The notes under the pieces: generated by a model | What the model was told of the DNA's origin: nothing | Database searches by the model: none | Seen by the model: the letters and a program-made list of their open reading frames with translations, nothing else | Part shown: one piece after another, positions 35,768 to 44,301 of the stretch | How positions within the stretch are numbered: position 1 is the first letter of the stretch | Layout of the letters: every line of letters starts with the position of its first letter | Assembly (NCBI GenBank): GCA_047639475.1 | Contig: JBLIOD010000011.1 | Coordinates: 1 to 58,833 of the forward strand | DNA length: 58,833 nt | Source of the DNA: JAAELZ01 sp047639475 | Lineage (GTDB): Bacteria > Pseudomonadota > Gammaproteobacteria > Arenicellales > Poriferihabitantaceae | Reading direction: 5' to 3' | Position numbers and translations under genes: made by a program

Positions 35768-36937
35768 TTATGCCACTACGATTAAGTCGTGCTTTTTATT
35801 TTCTGCCGCGTTGCGATAGACATCCAATAATAAGCCATGAAAGTGGTGTAAAGCGTGCTCGCTCATGCCACTGCCGGCATCATCAACCATGTATCGCCCT
35901 TGCTCAAAGCCGGGGGTTTGCATACCGCGTTGCACACTTTCCACTAATGCAATGTCTTCAGGTTGCAGCACATCATCAATAAAGGCGATCGCTTCGAGTT
36001 CCGTATCAGAAGGGGTATCTGATTCAAAGTAAAAATCAAACACTTCATAGGTTTCGTGTTCATTAACCGGGTAAAAGCGCCACACCATGAAGTTGCCCGC
36101 ACCGGGATAACGCATCAGCGCCATATTGGGCCACAGGAACCAAACGGCATGATCAGTTACTGATGCATTTTCAACACTATAAGCAGTGTTATCTGCCAGC
36201 TTTGCCTTTGCCATATGACTAGAGTAAAGGCCCTGCGTCGTGACTTTATAAGTCTCCATGTCGATTAACGAGCAGAAATCTTTATGCGCCGTGGGACAGT
36301 GATAGCACTCTAGAAAGTTATCCACCACCGCTTTCCAGTTGGCCTGAATTTTGTAGGTCAAGCGCTTAGCAAAGGTGAGCTCACCAATATCTGGCGCATA
36401 TTGCTTGACCTCGTGGGCCAGTGCACCCGTCGCTTGGCTTAATGGCTGGGCAGTCGGATCAAGGTTGATAAACACGAGATGACAAAATATCTCAACGTTT
36501 ACAGAAGTTAAGCAGATCTCTTTAACCTCGAAGTCATCTATCAATTCGCTGCGCCGGGCGTTCTGCAATTGGCCATTCAGCCCGTATACCCAAGCGTGAT
36601 ATGGGCAAGTAATAACGGGCGTTTTTCCTTCACCGCTTAATAACTCGTGTGCGCGATGCTTACACACATTGTAAAAGGCATGAAGCTTGCCCTCATTGGT
36701 ACGGGTTAACAGGATACTCTGCCCCGATACCTCGGTTGTAACGTAGCTTAAAGGCTCTCTGAGTTTTTCTTCGTGACACACAAATTGCCAGGTTTTCTTG
36801 AAAACTTGTTCTGTTTCAGCCTCAAAATAAGCGCGCTGCGTATAACAGGCCTTGTGGAGTGAGTGAGATTTTTTGGCACTGGCGTTACGTCCTTTTTGCG
36901 CCACCTTAATTTGTGCTTGAACTAATTTATCACTCAT
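35768..36937 (-). CDS. Rieske non-heme iron oxygenase, alpha subunit (quaternary-amine demethylase type)
   Basis: A 389-residue aromatic-ring-hydroxylase-type protein. The Rieske [2Fe-2S] site is CKHRAHELLSGEG then CPYHAW (Cys-His, Cys-His), and the catalytic iron site follows in VVDNFLECYHCPTAH, with a Glu at the bridging position. That Glu version is seen in demethylases of glycine betaine, stachydrine and carnitine (GbcA, CntA) rather than in arene dioxygenases. Its reductase partner is not in the window. With two FAD/GcvT dehydrogenases in the window, betaine to DMG is the natural guess. The SDR gene that followed it is broken. Confidence 0.85.
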   Translation of the reverse strand: MSDKLVQAQIKVAQKGRNASAKKSHSLHKACYTQRAYFEAETEQVFKKTWQFVCHEEKLREPLSYVTTEVSGQSILLTRTNEGKLHAFYNVCKHRAHELLSGEGKTPVITCPYHAWVYGLNGQLQNARRSELIDDFEVKEICLTSVNVEIFCHLVFINLDPTAQPLSQATGALAHEVKQYAPDIGELTFAKRLTYKIQANWKAVVDNFLECYHCPTAHKDFCSLIDMETYKVTTQGLYSSHMAKAKLADNTAYSVENASVTDHAVWFLWPNMALMRYPGAGNFMVWRFYPVNEHETYEVFDFYFESDTPSDTELEAIAFIDDVLQPEDIALVESVQRGMQTPGFEQGRYMVDDAGSGMSEHALHHFHGLLLDVYRNAAENKKHDLIVVA

Positions 36938-37054
36938 GATGAGGCAATTCTACCTATCTACGCTATAGTAAAGCCAGCATTGATTAACTTGGGCTTGTAT
37001 GCAGCAATAGAACGCTTACATATTGGGCCTGTCAGTCATAAATCCAGAGTGACC

Positions 37055-37408
37055 CTAACCTGCTCGCGCACCACTGGGCACCGTGACTTCCGGCATGGCC
37101 AAACAGGGTTGTAGCTTGTCTTCATAACCGATATCAAACAGCATGCCTTGTGATAACTGGCCTGCCATCTTTCGCTCAGGAAAATTAACAACAAATAACG
37201 CTTGTTTGCCTTCTATATCTGCAGGATTATCCCGCTCCTTTTTGAAGCCCGATAATATTGATCGTTGGTGGTCACCAAAATCGACAATCAATTGCATCAG
37301 TTTGTCAGAGTTTTCCACTTCTAATACCGACAAAATCGTACCAACACGAATGTCTAGCTTTTCAAAGTCTTCAAATTTTATCAGCTCTTTAATTGGGGCG
37401 GGTTTCAT
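37055..37408 (-). CDS. tRNA-binding-domain protein (CsaA/MetG C-terminal-like)
   Basis: A 117-residue OB-fold protein (tRNA_bind family). FEDFEKLDIRVGTILSVLEV, then SDKLMQLIVDFGD and RSILSGFKK, and the late FPERKMAGQLSQGML match stand-alone copies of the methionyl-tRNA synthetase C-terminal domain and of CsaA. Such proteins dimerise and bind tRNA or act as chaperones. It is a single gene; the Rieske gene ahead of it on the strand below starts at 36937, 117 bases after this stop. Confidence 0.88.
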   Translation of the reverse strand: MKPAPIKELIKFEDFEKLDIRVGTILSVLEVENSDKLMQLIVDFGDHQRSILSGFKKERDNPADIEGKQALFVVNFPERKMAGQLSQGMLFDIGYEDKLQPCLAMPEVTVPSGARAG

Positions 37409-37568
37409 GATGATTTCAGTTAGACAATGGAAAGACGGTTATACATTAAATACGCTAATAAATTAGCACCTAATTGAGTATTTAATGCTTCCGCTTGCCC
37501 CGACTTGAAGAATGAGGTTTATTTCTGTAGGCCAAAAAGCCTAATAATCAAACGACCACGTAATCGAC

Positions 37569-38036
37569 ATGTTTAAAATAAGAGGTGCGATCGCAGCATA
37601 TGGCATTGAGGCATGCGAGGTATTACGGCGCTCTATAAACGAAGTCTGCGCACCTGACTATGATAACGAAGCATTGCTTAGAGAATGGTTAAGTAACAAA
37701 ACGCAGGAAAACGTCAAACAACGGATAGAAAGTGATCACACTCATGCCGTGGTTTGTCTCGACGGAGAAAACAAACTGGTGGGCTTTGGTATGCTGGCTG
37801 CCAGCGGCGAAGTATTACTCAACTACTTAGTGCCTAACGCGCTTTACCAAGAAAACGGGCGAAAACTGCTTGAATTCATGCAGCATATCACCAAGCATTA
37901 AGGCATCGTTAGCTTGTCCGCAGAAAGTACCATTACCGCTAAGGCATTTTACTTACGAAATGGATTCGTTGAATCAGGCAAACCAATAATGGAACAAGGC
38001 ATCGCCGCTTTTCACCCACTAAGCAAAACTTTATAA
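37569..38036 (+). pseudogene. GNAT family N-acetyltransferase with in-frame stop
   Basis: The frame runs 110 codons (37569-37901), meets TAA, then continues open for 44 more codons to TAA at 38034-38036. Before the stop are the GNAT beta strands around AVVCLDGENKLVGFGMLAA; after it are LSAESTITAKAFYLRNGFVE, the family C-terminus (A-x4-FYxxxGF), needed for acetyl-CoA binding and the fold. One base change explains the break. The full length would be about 155 residues, normal for the family. The substrate is unknown. Confidence 0.8.
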
Positions 38037-38060
38037 CCGCGCCTTGTTATAAACCCTGCC

Positions 38061-38852
38061 CTAAGATTTATGGGACTCACCACTAAAGTATTCGTGCACA
38101 CCAGGTATGGCCTTTATTGACGCAATACCATCACGGATATCCGCTTCAATTGCTCGACGCAAGCCAAACGCGCTTCTTTGCCTTATTGCCTCAACGGCCT
38201 CAACGTGCCGATCAATAGGATAATGTTTCTCCAGCTTACTTTTGACAATACGTATAAATGGTCCCAACTGCAGCCAAACACTCTCAATCATCGGTTGGCT
38301 TAAGTGGTGCGGGTTGACCGCATACAAATAACGATGAAATTGTTGATTCACTAGATTAGTTAACTCCATATCGCCGCTCTCGACCGCGACATTTAAGTCC
38401 TGGTCTATCCGCTCTAGTTCGTCTGCATCCGCGCCTCGCATATACGGCATGGCATTATCCGCGGCGTGAGTTTCGAGCAAAATACGTAATTCACAAAGCT
38501 CGTTAAACTTCTCTGGGGTCATCATCGGCACCATTACCCTGCGGTTGTCTTTAACTTGCAACGCGCCTTCGCTGGTTAGTCGATTCAAGGCTTCTCTAAC
38601 TGGCATGGCGCTTACGCCTAGGCGCTCCGCCAGCCCTCGGATAGTCAAAGGCAAACCCGGCGGAATCTTTCCGCAGATCACGTTTTGGCGTAATAATTGA
38701 TAAACCCATTCATGGGTTTTCTGGCCGCTTTTCTTTTCTAAAGTTATCAGCTCTATGGGTTGAGACGACTCAAATTTTGGCTTGATGATTACTTGACCTA
38801 ATAAACTATTTGTGATCACATTATAGCTTAGATCGCGCTTAGCGCTAATCAC
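38061..38852 (-). CDS. GntR family regulator, FCD (FadR-like) type
   Basis: A 263-residue regulator: winged helix (about 45-110, EWVYQLLRQNVICGKIPPG, LAERLGVSAMPVREALNRL) followed by an all-helical FCD domain (about 120-245) with metal-ligand residues in ELRILLETHAADNAM and QQFHRYLY. The ligand is probably an organic acid or amine. It is divergent from the ureohydrolase/amidotransferase pair with only 28 bases between start codons; ATG at 38852 or GTG at 38820 are both possible starts, and a 10-base palindrome (38811-38820) in its own 5' end may be its operator. Confidence 0.88.
   Translation of the reverse strand: MISAKRDLSYNVITNSLLGQVIIKPKFESSQPIELITLEKKSGQKTHEWVYQLLRQNVICGKIPPGLPLTIRGLAERLGVSAMPVREALNRLTSEGALQVKDNRRVMVPMMTPEKFNELCELRILLETHAADNAMPYMRGADADELERIDQDLNVAVESGDMELTNLVNQQFHRYLYAVNPHHLSQPMIESVWLQLGPFIRIVKSKLEKHYPIDRHVEAVEAIRQRSAFGLRRAIEADIRDGIASIKAIPGVHEYFSGESHKS
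38811..38820. promoter_or_regulatory. Palindrome at the 5' end of the GntR gene
   Basis: TGTGATCACA is a perfect 10-base palindrome about 60 bases upstream of the ureohydrolase start, preceded on the minus strand by TATAAT. It could be the operator for the divergent pair, but lies inside the longer version of the GntR gene. Confidence 0.35.
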
Positions 38853-38880
38853 AAATTAAGGCCACAACAAGTCCATTATT

Positions 38881-39855
38881 ATGAGTAAAAAACCCCTCGG
38901 CGACGCTGCATTTATGCGCAAGAGCAAGTTAGGCTCTTCTTACGATATGACCTACGCTGGCGCGCTTAGCTTTTTGCGTCGCAAATACACGCGCGACCTT
39001 GAAGACGTTGACGTGGCTGTCAGTGGCATTCCTTTTGATAACGCGGTCACCAACCGTTCTGGTGCAAGGCTTGGACCCCGCGCTGTAAGAGTCGCTTCAA
39101 CGCAACTGGCCGAACTAGGCGCTTATCCATTTGGGTTTGATCCGTTTGACACTTTGGCCGTGGTTGACACAGGCGATTGCATGCTAGACCCGCATCAGCC
39201 TGAAACCATCGTTGAAAGTATTCAAAGCCACATCAGTAACCAGCTCAAATCAGGCGTCAGCACTTTATGTATCGGCGGTGACCACTTTGTTACTTACCCA
39301 ATATTGCGTGCTTATGCAGAGCATCACGGCCCTGTCGCCCTACTTCACTTTGACGCCCACAGCGACACTTGGGAAGATGACGGCACCCGCTTTGACCATG
39401 GCAGCATGTTTTTACGCGCCAAGAATGAAGGCCTTATTGACGTTGACCACTCCATACAAGTCGGCCTGCGAACCTATAATGACGATGACCATGGCTTCAA
39501 GATATTGAGCAGTCCATGGGTACACCGCGAAGGCATTGCTAAAACCATCGAACAAATCAAGCAACGAGTAGGTGATAAAAAAGTGTACCTCACTTTTGAT
39601 ATTGACTGCCTCGACCCTGCTTTCGCGCCAGGCACCGGCACACCGGTGGTTGGCGGCCTGAGTTCAGCCCAAGCCTTGGCTATCTTAAGGGAGCTTGGTT
39701 CGCTTAACTTCGTCGGAATGGATATAGTCGAAGTCGCACCAGCCTACGATGTATCAGAGATTACCGCTATCGCCGCAGCAACTATTGCCCACAACTACTT
39801 ATGCCTACTCGCCATGAAAAAAGGTGCAGTACCTAACCCCATCGGAGAACTATAA
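38881..39855 (+). CDS. Ureohydrolase (agmatinase/guanidino-acid hydrolase family)
   Basis: A 324-residue arginase-fold hydrolase with both Mn sites intact: His135 in IGGDHFVT, Asp158/His160/Asp162 in LLHFDAHSDT, and Asp240/Asp242 in FDIDCLDPAFAPGTGTP. Such enzymes split a guanidino compound into urea and an amine. The sequence is nearer to agmatinase/guanidinobutyrase than arginase, but the substrate is not fixed by these motifs. It abuts a class I amidotransferase-like gene (stop and ATG touching) and is divergent from an FCD-type GntR gene, suggesting an inducible guanidino-compound pathway. Confidence 0.9.
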   Translation: MSKKPLGDAAFMRKSKLGSSYDMTYAGALSFLRRKYTRDLEDVDVAVSGIPFDNAVTNRSGARLGPRAVRVASTQLAELGAYPFGFDPFDTLAVVDTGDCMLDPHQPETIVESIQSHISNQLKSGVSTLCIGGDHFVTYPILRAYAEHHGPVALLHFDAHSDTWEDDGTRFDHGSMFLRAKNEGLIDVDHSIQVGLRTYNDDDHGFKILSSPWVHREGIAKTIEQIKQRVGDKKVYLTFDIDCLDPAFAPGTGTPVVGGLSSAQALAILRELGSLNFVGMDIVEVAPAYDVSEITAIAAATIAHNYLCLLAMKKGAVPNPIGEL

Positions 39856-40584
39856 ATGGCTAACAATAAAACTTTAGGCATTCTGGAAGTCGGCTTGGTG
39901 CGCGAAGACATCAGTGCGGGCTTCGACACTTATCCGCAAATGTTTGAGACCCTATTATCTGCTGCTGACCCTGATTTAAACTACCAAACCTATACGGTAG
40001 TCGACGGTGATATGCCAGATTCTCCCTCGCAATGCGACGCCTGGCTAATAACGGGTTCACGCCACGGTGTTTATGAGGACCACGATTGGATTGAACCTTT
40101 ATCTGATTTTGTCCGTGAAGCTTATGCCAACGATATTCCTTTGGTCGGCATCTGTTTTGGCCACCAATTGATGGCCCAAGCCTTGGGCGGAAAAGTGATT
40201 AAATCTAATAAGGGATGGGGCGTGGGCGTTCACCATTATGATCTGAAAAACCAACCCGATTGGATGAAATCTCCCAACGGAAAAGTAAAAATTCACGCCT
40301 TTCATCAAGACCACGTAGTAGAGGTACCAGAAGGTGCTGAAGTAATTGCCAGCTCAGAATTTTGCGAGAATGCGGGCCTAATCTACGGTAAAAAAGGAAT
40401 TAGTTTTCAAGGGCACCCAGAGTTTCAAAATGACTATCAACTGGCCCTACTAAAACTTTTCACTCCCAGCTTGTTGCCAACCGATCTGACGAAGCCCGAA
40501 ATTGACAAGATGAATGCGGGCGAAGTACCGGACACGGCCATGCTAGCGCAGTGGATCACTCGGTTTTTGAAGGAAGCCGTTTAA
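39856..40584 (+). CDS. Class I glutamine amidotransferase-like protein
   Basis: A 242-residue GATase1 domain standing alone. The nucleophile elbow is VGICFGHQLMAQALGG (Cys), and the His-Glu pair is FQGHPEFQ; so the triad is complete. No synthetase domain is attached, so it may hydrolyse a gamma-glutamyl conjugate (as PuuD does) or pair with another enzyme. Its ATG follows the ureohydrolase stop directly, implying one transcript and linked function. Stand-alone GMP-synthase-like amidotransferases of this size are common but poorly characterised. Confidence 0.85.
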   Translation: MANNKTLGILEVGLVREDISAGFDTYPQMFETLLSAADPDLNYQTYTVVDGDMPDSPSQCDAWLITGSRHGVYEDHDWIEPLSDFVREAYANDIPLVGICFGHQLMAQALGGKVIKSNKGWGVGVHHYDLKNQPDWMKSPNGKVKIHAFHQDHVVEVPEGAEVIASSEFCENAGLIYGKKGISFQGHPEFQNDYQLALLKLFTPSLLPTDLTKPEIDKMNAGEVPDTAMLAQWITRFLKEAV

Positions 40585-40626
40585 ATATAATACCAGGGGT
40601 TGCAACCGAGATTTCAGACTAGAGTC

Positions 40627-41535
40627 TTACTTGTACCGCACAGGCGTGTTATACGAGCTTTCATCGTGTAACGCCCAATAAGCTTGTTTAAATTGATGGG
40701 TGATTGGCCCTGACTTTCCCGCCCTCGGCCCTTTGCCCACTGGCAGTCCATCAATTTCAGTCACCGCCATCACACCGCCTGCGGTGCTGGTAATGAACAC
40801 CTCATCAGCATTAAGCACTTCTTTCACACTGATCGCCCGTTGTTCGCTCTCGAGTTTAAGCTCAGTGGTAAGCTCTATCGCCGTCTTACGCGTGATGCCC
40901 CGTAGGACACCGACTTTTGGCGTTGCCACTTGCGCCCCTTTCACCACAAAAATATTAAAGCCCGGCCCTTCCACAACATTTCCTTCTCCATCGACTACCA
41001 CGGCAGTTTGCGCATTGTTATCAAATGCCTCAAACTGACCCATCACCAAGTCTAACCAGTGATAGTTCTTAATGGTGGGGTCCAAAGACGCTGGAGGTAT
41101 CCGTTGTTGGTGACTGATGATCATACTTAAGCCCTTTTCTTGTTGCTCGGGCGTGGCGACCCAAACAAATGGAATGGCAAAGGCGAACAGCTTATTTTCA
41201 CAGGTTCTCGGGTCGCGAGAGCCTGGTTGCGGTTGTCCGCGAGTGCAAATCATTTCCACATAGGCATCTTGTAAACCTGTGGCGCTTACACAGTCATTTA
41301 ATAGCTTCTTAAGCTCACCCCTGGAGACAGACAAGGTCATTCTTAATTTATCCATACCTGCATAAAAGCGATCAAGGTGGTCGTCTAACCGGAAAAACCG
41401 CCCCTGCCAAACATGAACCACGTCATAAGTGGCATCAGAGTGCAAAAAACCCCAATCCAACAATGAAATTTTGGCGTCATGTATTGGCCGTATTTGGCCA
41501 TCGACATACGCAGCACCTTGTTTTAAATCAGACAT
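40627..41535 (-). CDS. PLP fold-type IV aminotransferase resembling (R)-amine transaminases
   Basis: A 302-residue class IV aminotransferase. The PLP lysine is in DPTIKNYHWLDL and the phosphate loop in TSTAGGVMAVTE; GVLRGITRKT is the family motif. The segments SLLDWGFLHSDATYDVVHVW and GRFFRLDDHLDRF resemble (R)-selective amine transaminases such as the Aspergillus terreus enzyme, more than BCAT or D-alanine aminotransferase, as far as I recall those sequences. The natural substrate is unknown. It is a monocistronic gene converging with the amidotransferase gene. Confidence 0.85.
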   Translation of the reverse strand: MSDLKQGAAYVDGQIRPIHDAKISLLDWGFLHSDATYDVVHVWQGRFFRLDDHLDRFYAGMDKLRMTLSVSRGELKKLLNDCVSATGLQDAYVEMICTRGQPQPGSRDPRTCENKLFAFAIPFVWVATPEQQEKGLSMIISHQQRIPPASLDPTIKNYHWLDLVMGQFEAFDNNAQTAVVVDGEGNVVEGPGFNIFVVKGAQVATPKVGVLRGITRKTAIELTTELKLESEQRAISVKEVLNADEVFITSTAGGVMAVTEIDGLPVGKGPRAGKSGPITHQFKQAYWALHDESSYNTPVRYK

Positions 41536-41624
41536 ATTGAATCACCTATAAGAATAATCTCATTCTAACAAAGACGATTTGGGACGTCCTACTCCGCGTG
41601 TCACTATTATGTTTTAATTAGCTG

Positions 41625-42401
41625 ATGGTTAAATATGATGCAGCGATGGCCAAGTCCATTGAAAAGAGCTACGCAACACCCGATATTGCGCAACAACGAT
41701 TAACGACAATTCAGTCATTGAGCTTGCGCGCCGGAGAACAAGTATTGGATGTCGGTTGTGGCACGGGTTTTTTAACGGCTGAGATGGCCTCTCTAGTGGG
41801 TGAACAAGGCTTAGTACATGGCCTAGATTACAGCGCAGATATGTTGGCCACCGCACACCAACGTTGCGATGATACTAGCCAAATAAAACTCACCAAAGCC
41901 AGCGCTGAAGCACTGCCTTTTCCTGATAACACTTTTGATGCCGCAACTTGTACGCAAGTACTGTTATATGTGGAAGACGCGGATAAAGCCCTGAGAGAAT
42001 TAAACCGCACCCTAAAACCCGGTGGCCGTGTTGCCATCATAGAAACCGATTGGCGCGGCTTGGTGCTCAATAGCTTTGACGACGCTTTAACCCGTAGAAT
42101 TATCAACGCGTTTCCGCAAGAGGTGCCGAACCCCAACCTGCCTCCTTCAATGCCAAAGCGCTTATCTAGCGCAGGGTTCAGCAATATAAAGTGCAGCACC
42201 ATTCCGATTATCAATTTGCATAATGGCCCCGCTTACTTCGCGCATACGGCCTTAGAATGGCACGGTAAGATTGCGCTTAAGCACAACATCATTTCACAAG
42301 ACGAGTTAACTGCCTGGCTTGACGACCTTGATGCCAGAGCACGTAATGATGATTTTTTCATGTGCTTCGACCGTTATTTGTTTAACGCGACCAAAGCGTA
42401 G
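41625..42401 (+). CDS. Class I SAM-dependent methyltransferase
   Basis: A 258-residue Rossmann methyltransferase. Motif I is LDVGCGTGFLTAEMA, the acidic end of strand 2 is HGLDYSADML, and motif III is LKPGGRVAIIETDW. The fold is of the UbiE/arsenite-methyltransferase-like Methyltransf_11 group; small molecules are the usual substrates. No cysteine set for arsenite binding is seen. It is divergent from the class IV aminotransferase by 89 bases and stands alone; the substrate is unknown. Confidence 0.85.
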   Translation: MVKYDAAMAKSIEKSYATPDIAQQRLTTIQSLSLRAGEQVLDVGCGTGFLTAEMASLVGEQGLVHGLDYSADMLATAHQRCDDTSQIKLTKASAEALPFPDNTFDAATCTQVLLYVEDADKALRELNRTLKPGGRVAIIETDWRGLVLNSFDDALTRRIINAFPQEVPNPNLPPSMPKRLSSAGFSNIKCSTIPIINLHNGPAYFAHTALEWHGKIALKHNIISQDELTAWLDDLDARARNDDFFMCFDRYLFNATKA

Positions 42402-42630
42402 ACTCGACAGAGCAAACCTTAATAAATACGTTGCAGGCAAAAGCCAACGCTGAGTAGGAGAATATCCCGCGAACTATGCTACGTTACACAATAGAAAAGA
42501 GTCCTGAAGTCCATCGTCAGGCTTAACTCAAAGGCACTATTTGATTGATTCGTCGACATAAAAGGGGAATTGTCATCTTTCGTCTAAACATGATATAACT
42601 GTATTTCATTCAATTAGGTGGAGCTGAAAT

Positions 42631-43374
42631 ATGATTATTTACCCTGACATTGAGATACATGAAGGACAATGCGTCAATTTGAAACACGGCAGTATAAAGG
42701 CACCCAAACGATTCAACATCTCCCCGCTTGAAGCAGCTAAACAATTTGAACAAGCCGGCGCAGAGTGGTTGCACGTTGTAGATTTAGACCGAGTCTTTAA
42801 TAACGGTAGTGACAATAGTGCCGCTATTGAAGAAATCATTCAAAAGGTAAATATCCCCGTCCAAGTTGGCGGTGGCATCAATTCATCTACCGTCATAGAC
42901 GGCTGGATAAATGCAGGCGCGCAGCGCGTTGTAATGGGTACGGCAGCCGTTGTCGATCAACGTTTAGTAGAAGAAGCCTGCACCAATCACCCAGACCGCA
43001 TAGTCATTAGTATCGATGCGCGCAACGGTAAAGCCGTATCGAATGGTTGGAAATTTGAATCTGCATTTTCTGCATTTGATTTAGCCAAACGCTTTGAGCG
43101 CTCCGGCGCCGCAGGAATCATCTACACAGATATCGATCTATACGATGAATTGCCAGAAAGTAACATGGCCAACACCACACAATTGGCGCATGAGCTTAGC
43201 TGCCCCGTTATATCTAGTGGAACAGTGCGATCGATAGATGATGTTTCAACCCTTAGTCAGTTGCCCAATATTTCAGGGGCGGTTATTGGCTGGGCTTTGT
43301 TTAATGAAAAGGTCAGCTTAGAAGAGGTACTTTCCGTGGCCAACCAAAAACAGACGGTAGCCGCTTTTATTTAG
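42631..43374 (+). CDS. HisA-like TIM-barrel protein
   Basis: A 247-residue barrel related to phosphoribosylformimino-AICAR-P isomerase. It has VPVQVGGGI (IPVQVGGGINSS, phosphate loop), VVMGTAAV, ISIDARNGKAVSNGW, a second catalytic-type Asp in IIYTDID, and the last phosphate loop VISSGTVRS. The N-terminal catalytic Asp of HisA (IPAIDL) aligns with Glu in YPDIEIHEG. No other his genes are near. A GGTGGAG ribosome-binding site precedes the ATG. It may be a HisA paralogue with another phosphosugar-type substrate; related divergent copies occur in alphaproteobacteria, as I recall. Confidence 0.8.
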   Translation: MIIYPDIEIHEGQCVNLKHGSIKAPKRFNISPLEAAKQFEQAGAEWLHVVDLDRVFNNGSDNSAAIEEIIQKVNIPVQVGGGINSSTVIDGWINAGAQRVVMGTAAVVDQRLVEEACTNHPDRIVISIDARNGKAVSNGWKFESAFSAFDLAKRFERSGAAGIIYTDIDLYDELPESNMANTTQLAHELSCPVISSGTVRSIDDVSTLSQLPNISGAVIGWALFNEKVSLEEVLSVANQKQTVAAFI

Positions 43375-43407
43375 CTTTCACCCGCTCCGTATTAATAAAC
43401 ACGATGC

Positions 43408-44289
43408 ATGTTGATTAAAAAAATAGCGGTTATCGGCACGGGCAACATGGGCGGCCCAATGGCGGCCAATTTAGCTAAAGCCGGTTTTGAGGTCAGCATT
43501 TTCGATATAGTCGAAAGCAAAATGCTGGCGATCGCCGAACACGGCATTACCGTTTGTCAAAACCACTCACAAGCCGTTAGTGATGCCGATCTAGTTTTGA
43601 CGATGCTGCCTACCGGCATAGAGGTTGGTAATGTATTTATTAATCAATTATTTAAACACTGTAGCTCAAGTTGTTTGTTAATTGATTCTTCCACTATTGA
43701 CATCAATGACGCCCGCCAAATTCATCAACTTGCCATCGACAAGGGCTTCGCCATGTTAGATGCACCGGTATCGGGTGGTACAGTCGGTGCGGTTAATGGC
43801 GCACTGTCTTTTATGGTGGGCGGTGAAACTGAATCAGTCGAACGCGCTCAACCTGCGTTTGAAGCCTTGGGCAAAGCCGTGGTTCATTGCGGCAAAGGCG
43901 GCATGGGGCAAGCTGCCAAAATGTGTAATAACCTCATGCTGGGCATCCAAATGATATCTGTTGCTGAAGGGTTTCGTTTAGCCCAAGAAGTAGGCTTAAA
44001 CGAACAAACGCTTTTTGATGTAGCAACGGCGTCATCTGGTGACTGCTTCGCCCTTCGCACCTTCTGTCCTATTCCTAACTTAGTTGAAACAGCCCCTTCA
44101 ACAAACAATTTCAAACCGGGATTTTCGTCGGAACTTATGCTGAAAGATATGAATCTGGCATTAAGCGCGGCAAAAACTGCAGGCATTGAACTGCCCTTGG
44201 GTGAGGATGCAGCTAGTCAATATCAAACCTTAGTCGAAACAGGTCAAGCTGGCGCGGATTTTTCTTCGGTGATTAAACTAATCGACTAG
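43408..44289 (+). CDS. NAD-binding beta-hydroxyacid dehydrogenase (3-hydroxyisobutyrate dehydrogenase-like)
   Basis: A 293-residue beta-hydroxyacid dehydrogenase. The NAD motif is IGTGNMGGPMAANLAKAGF, the substrate loop DAPVSGGTVGAVNGALSFM, and the catalytic Lys is in GMGQAAKMCNNLML. 3-hydroxyisobutyrate dehydrogenase (MmsB) is the best name, oxidising 3-hydroxyisobutyrate to methylmalonate semialdehyde, the substrate of the MmsA encoded at 49329-50831. Glyoxylate/tartronate-semialdehyde reductase relatives share these motifs. It follows the HisA-like gene by 33 bases. Confidence 0.85.
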   Translation: MLIKKIAVIGTGNMGGPMAANLAKAGFEVSIFDIVESKMLAIAEHGITVCQNHSQAVSDADLVLTMLPTGIEVGNVFINQLFKHCSSSCLLIDSSTIDINDARQIHQLAIDKGFAMLDAPVSGGTVGAVNGALSFMVGGETESVERAQPAFEALGKAVVHCGKGGMGQAAKMCNNLMLGIQMISVAEGFRLAQEVGLNEQTLFDVATASSGDCFALRTFCPIPNLVETAPSTNNFKPGFSSELMLKDMNLALSAAKTAGIELPLGEDAASQYQTLVETGQAGADFSSVIKLID

Positions 44290-44301
44290 CCTAAGCTTAC
44301 G

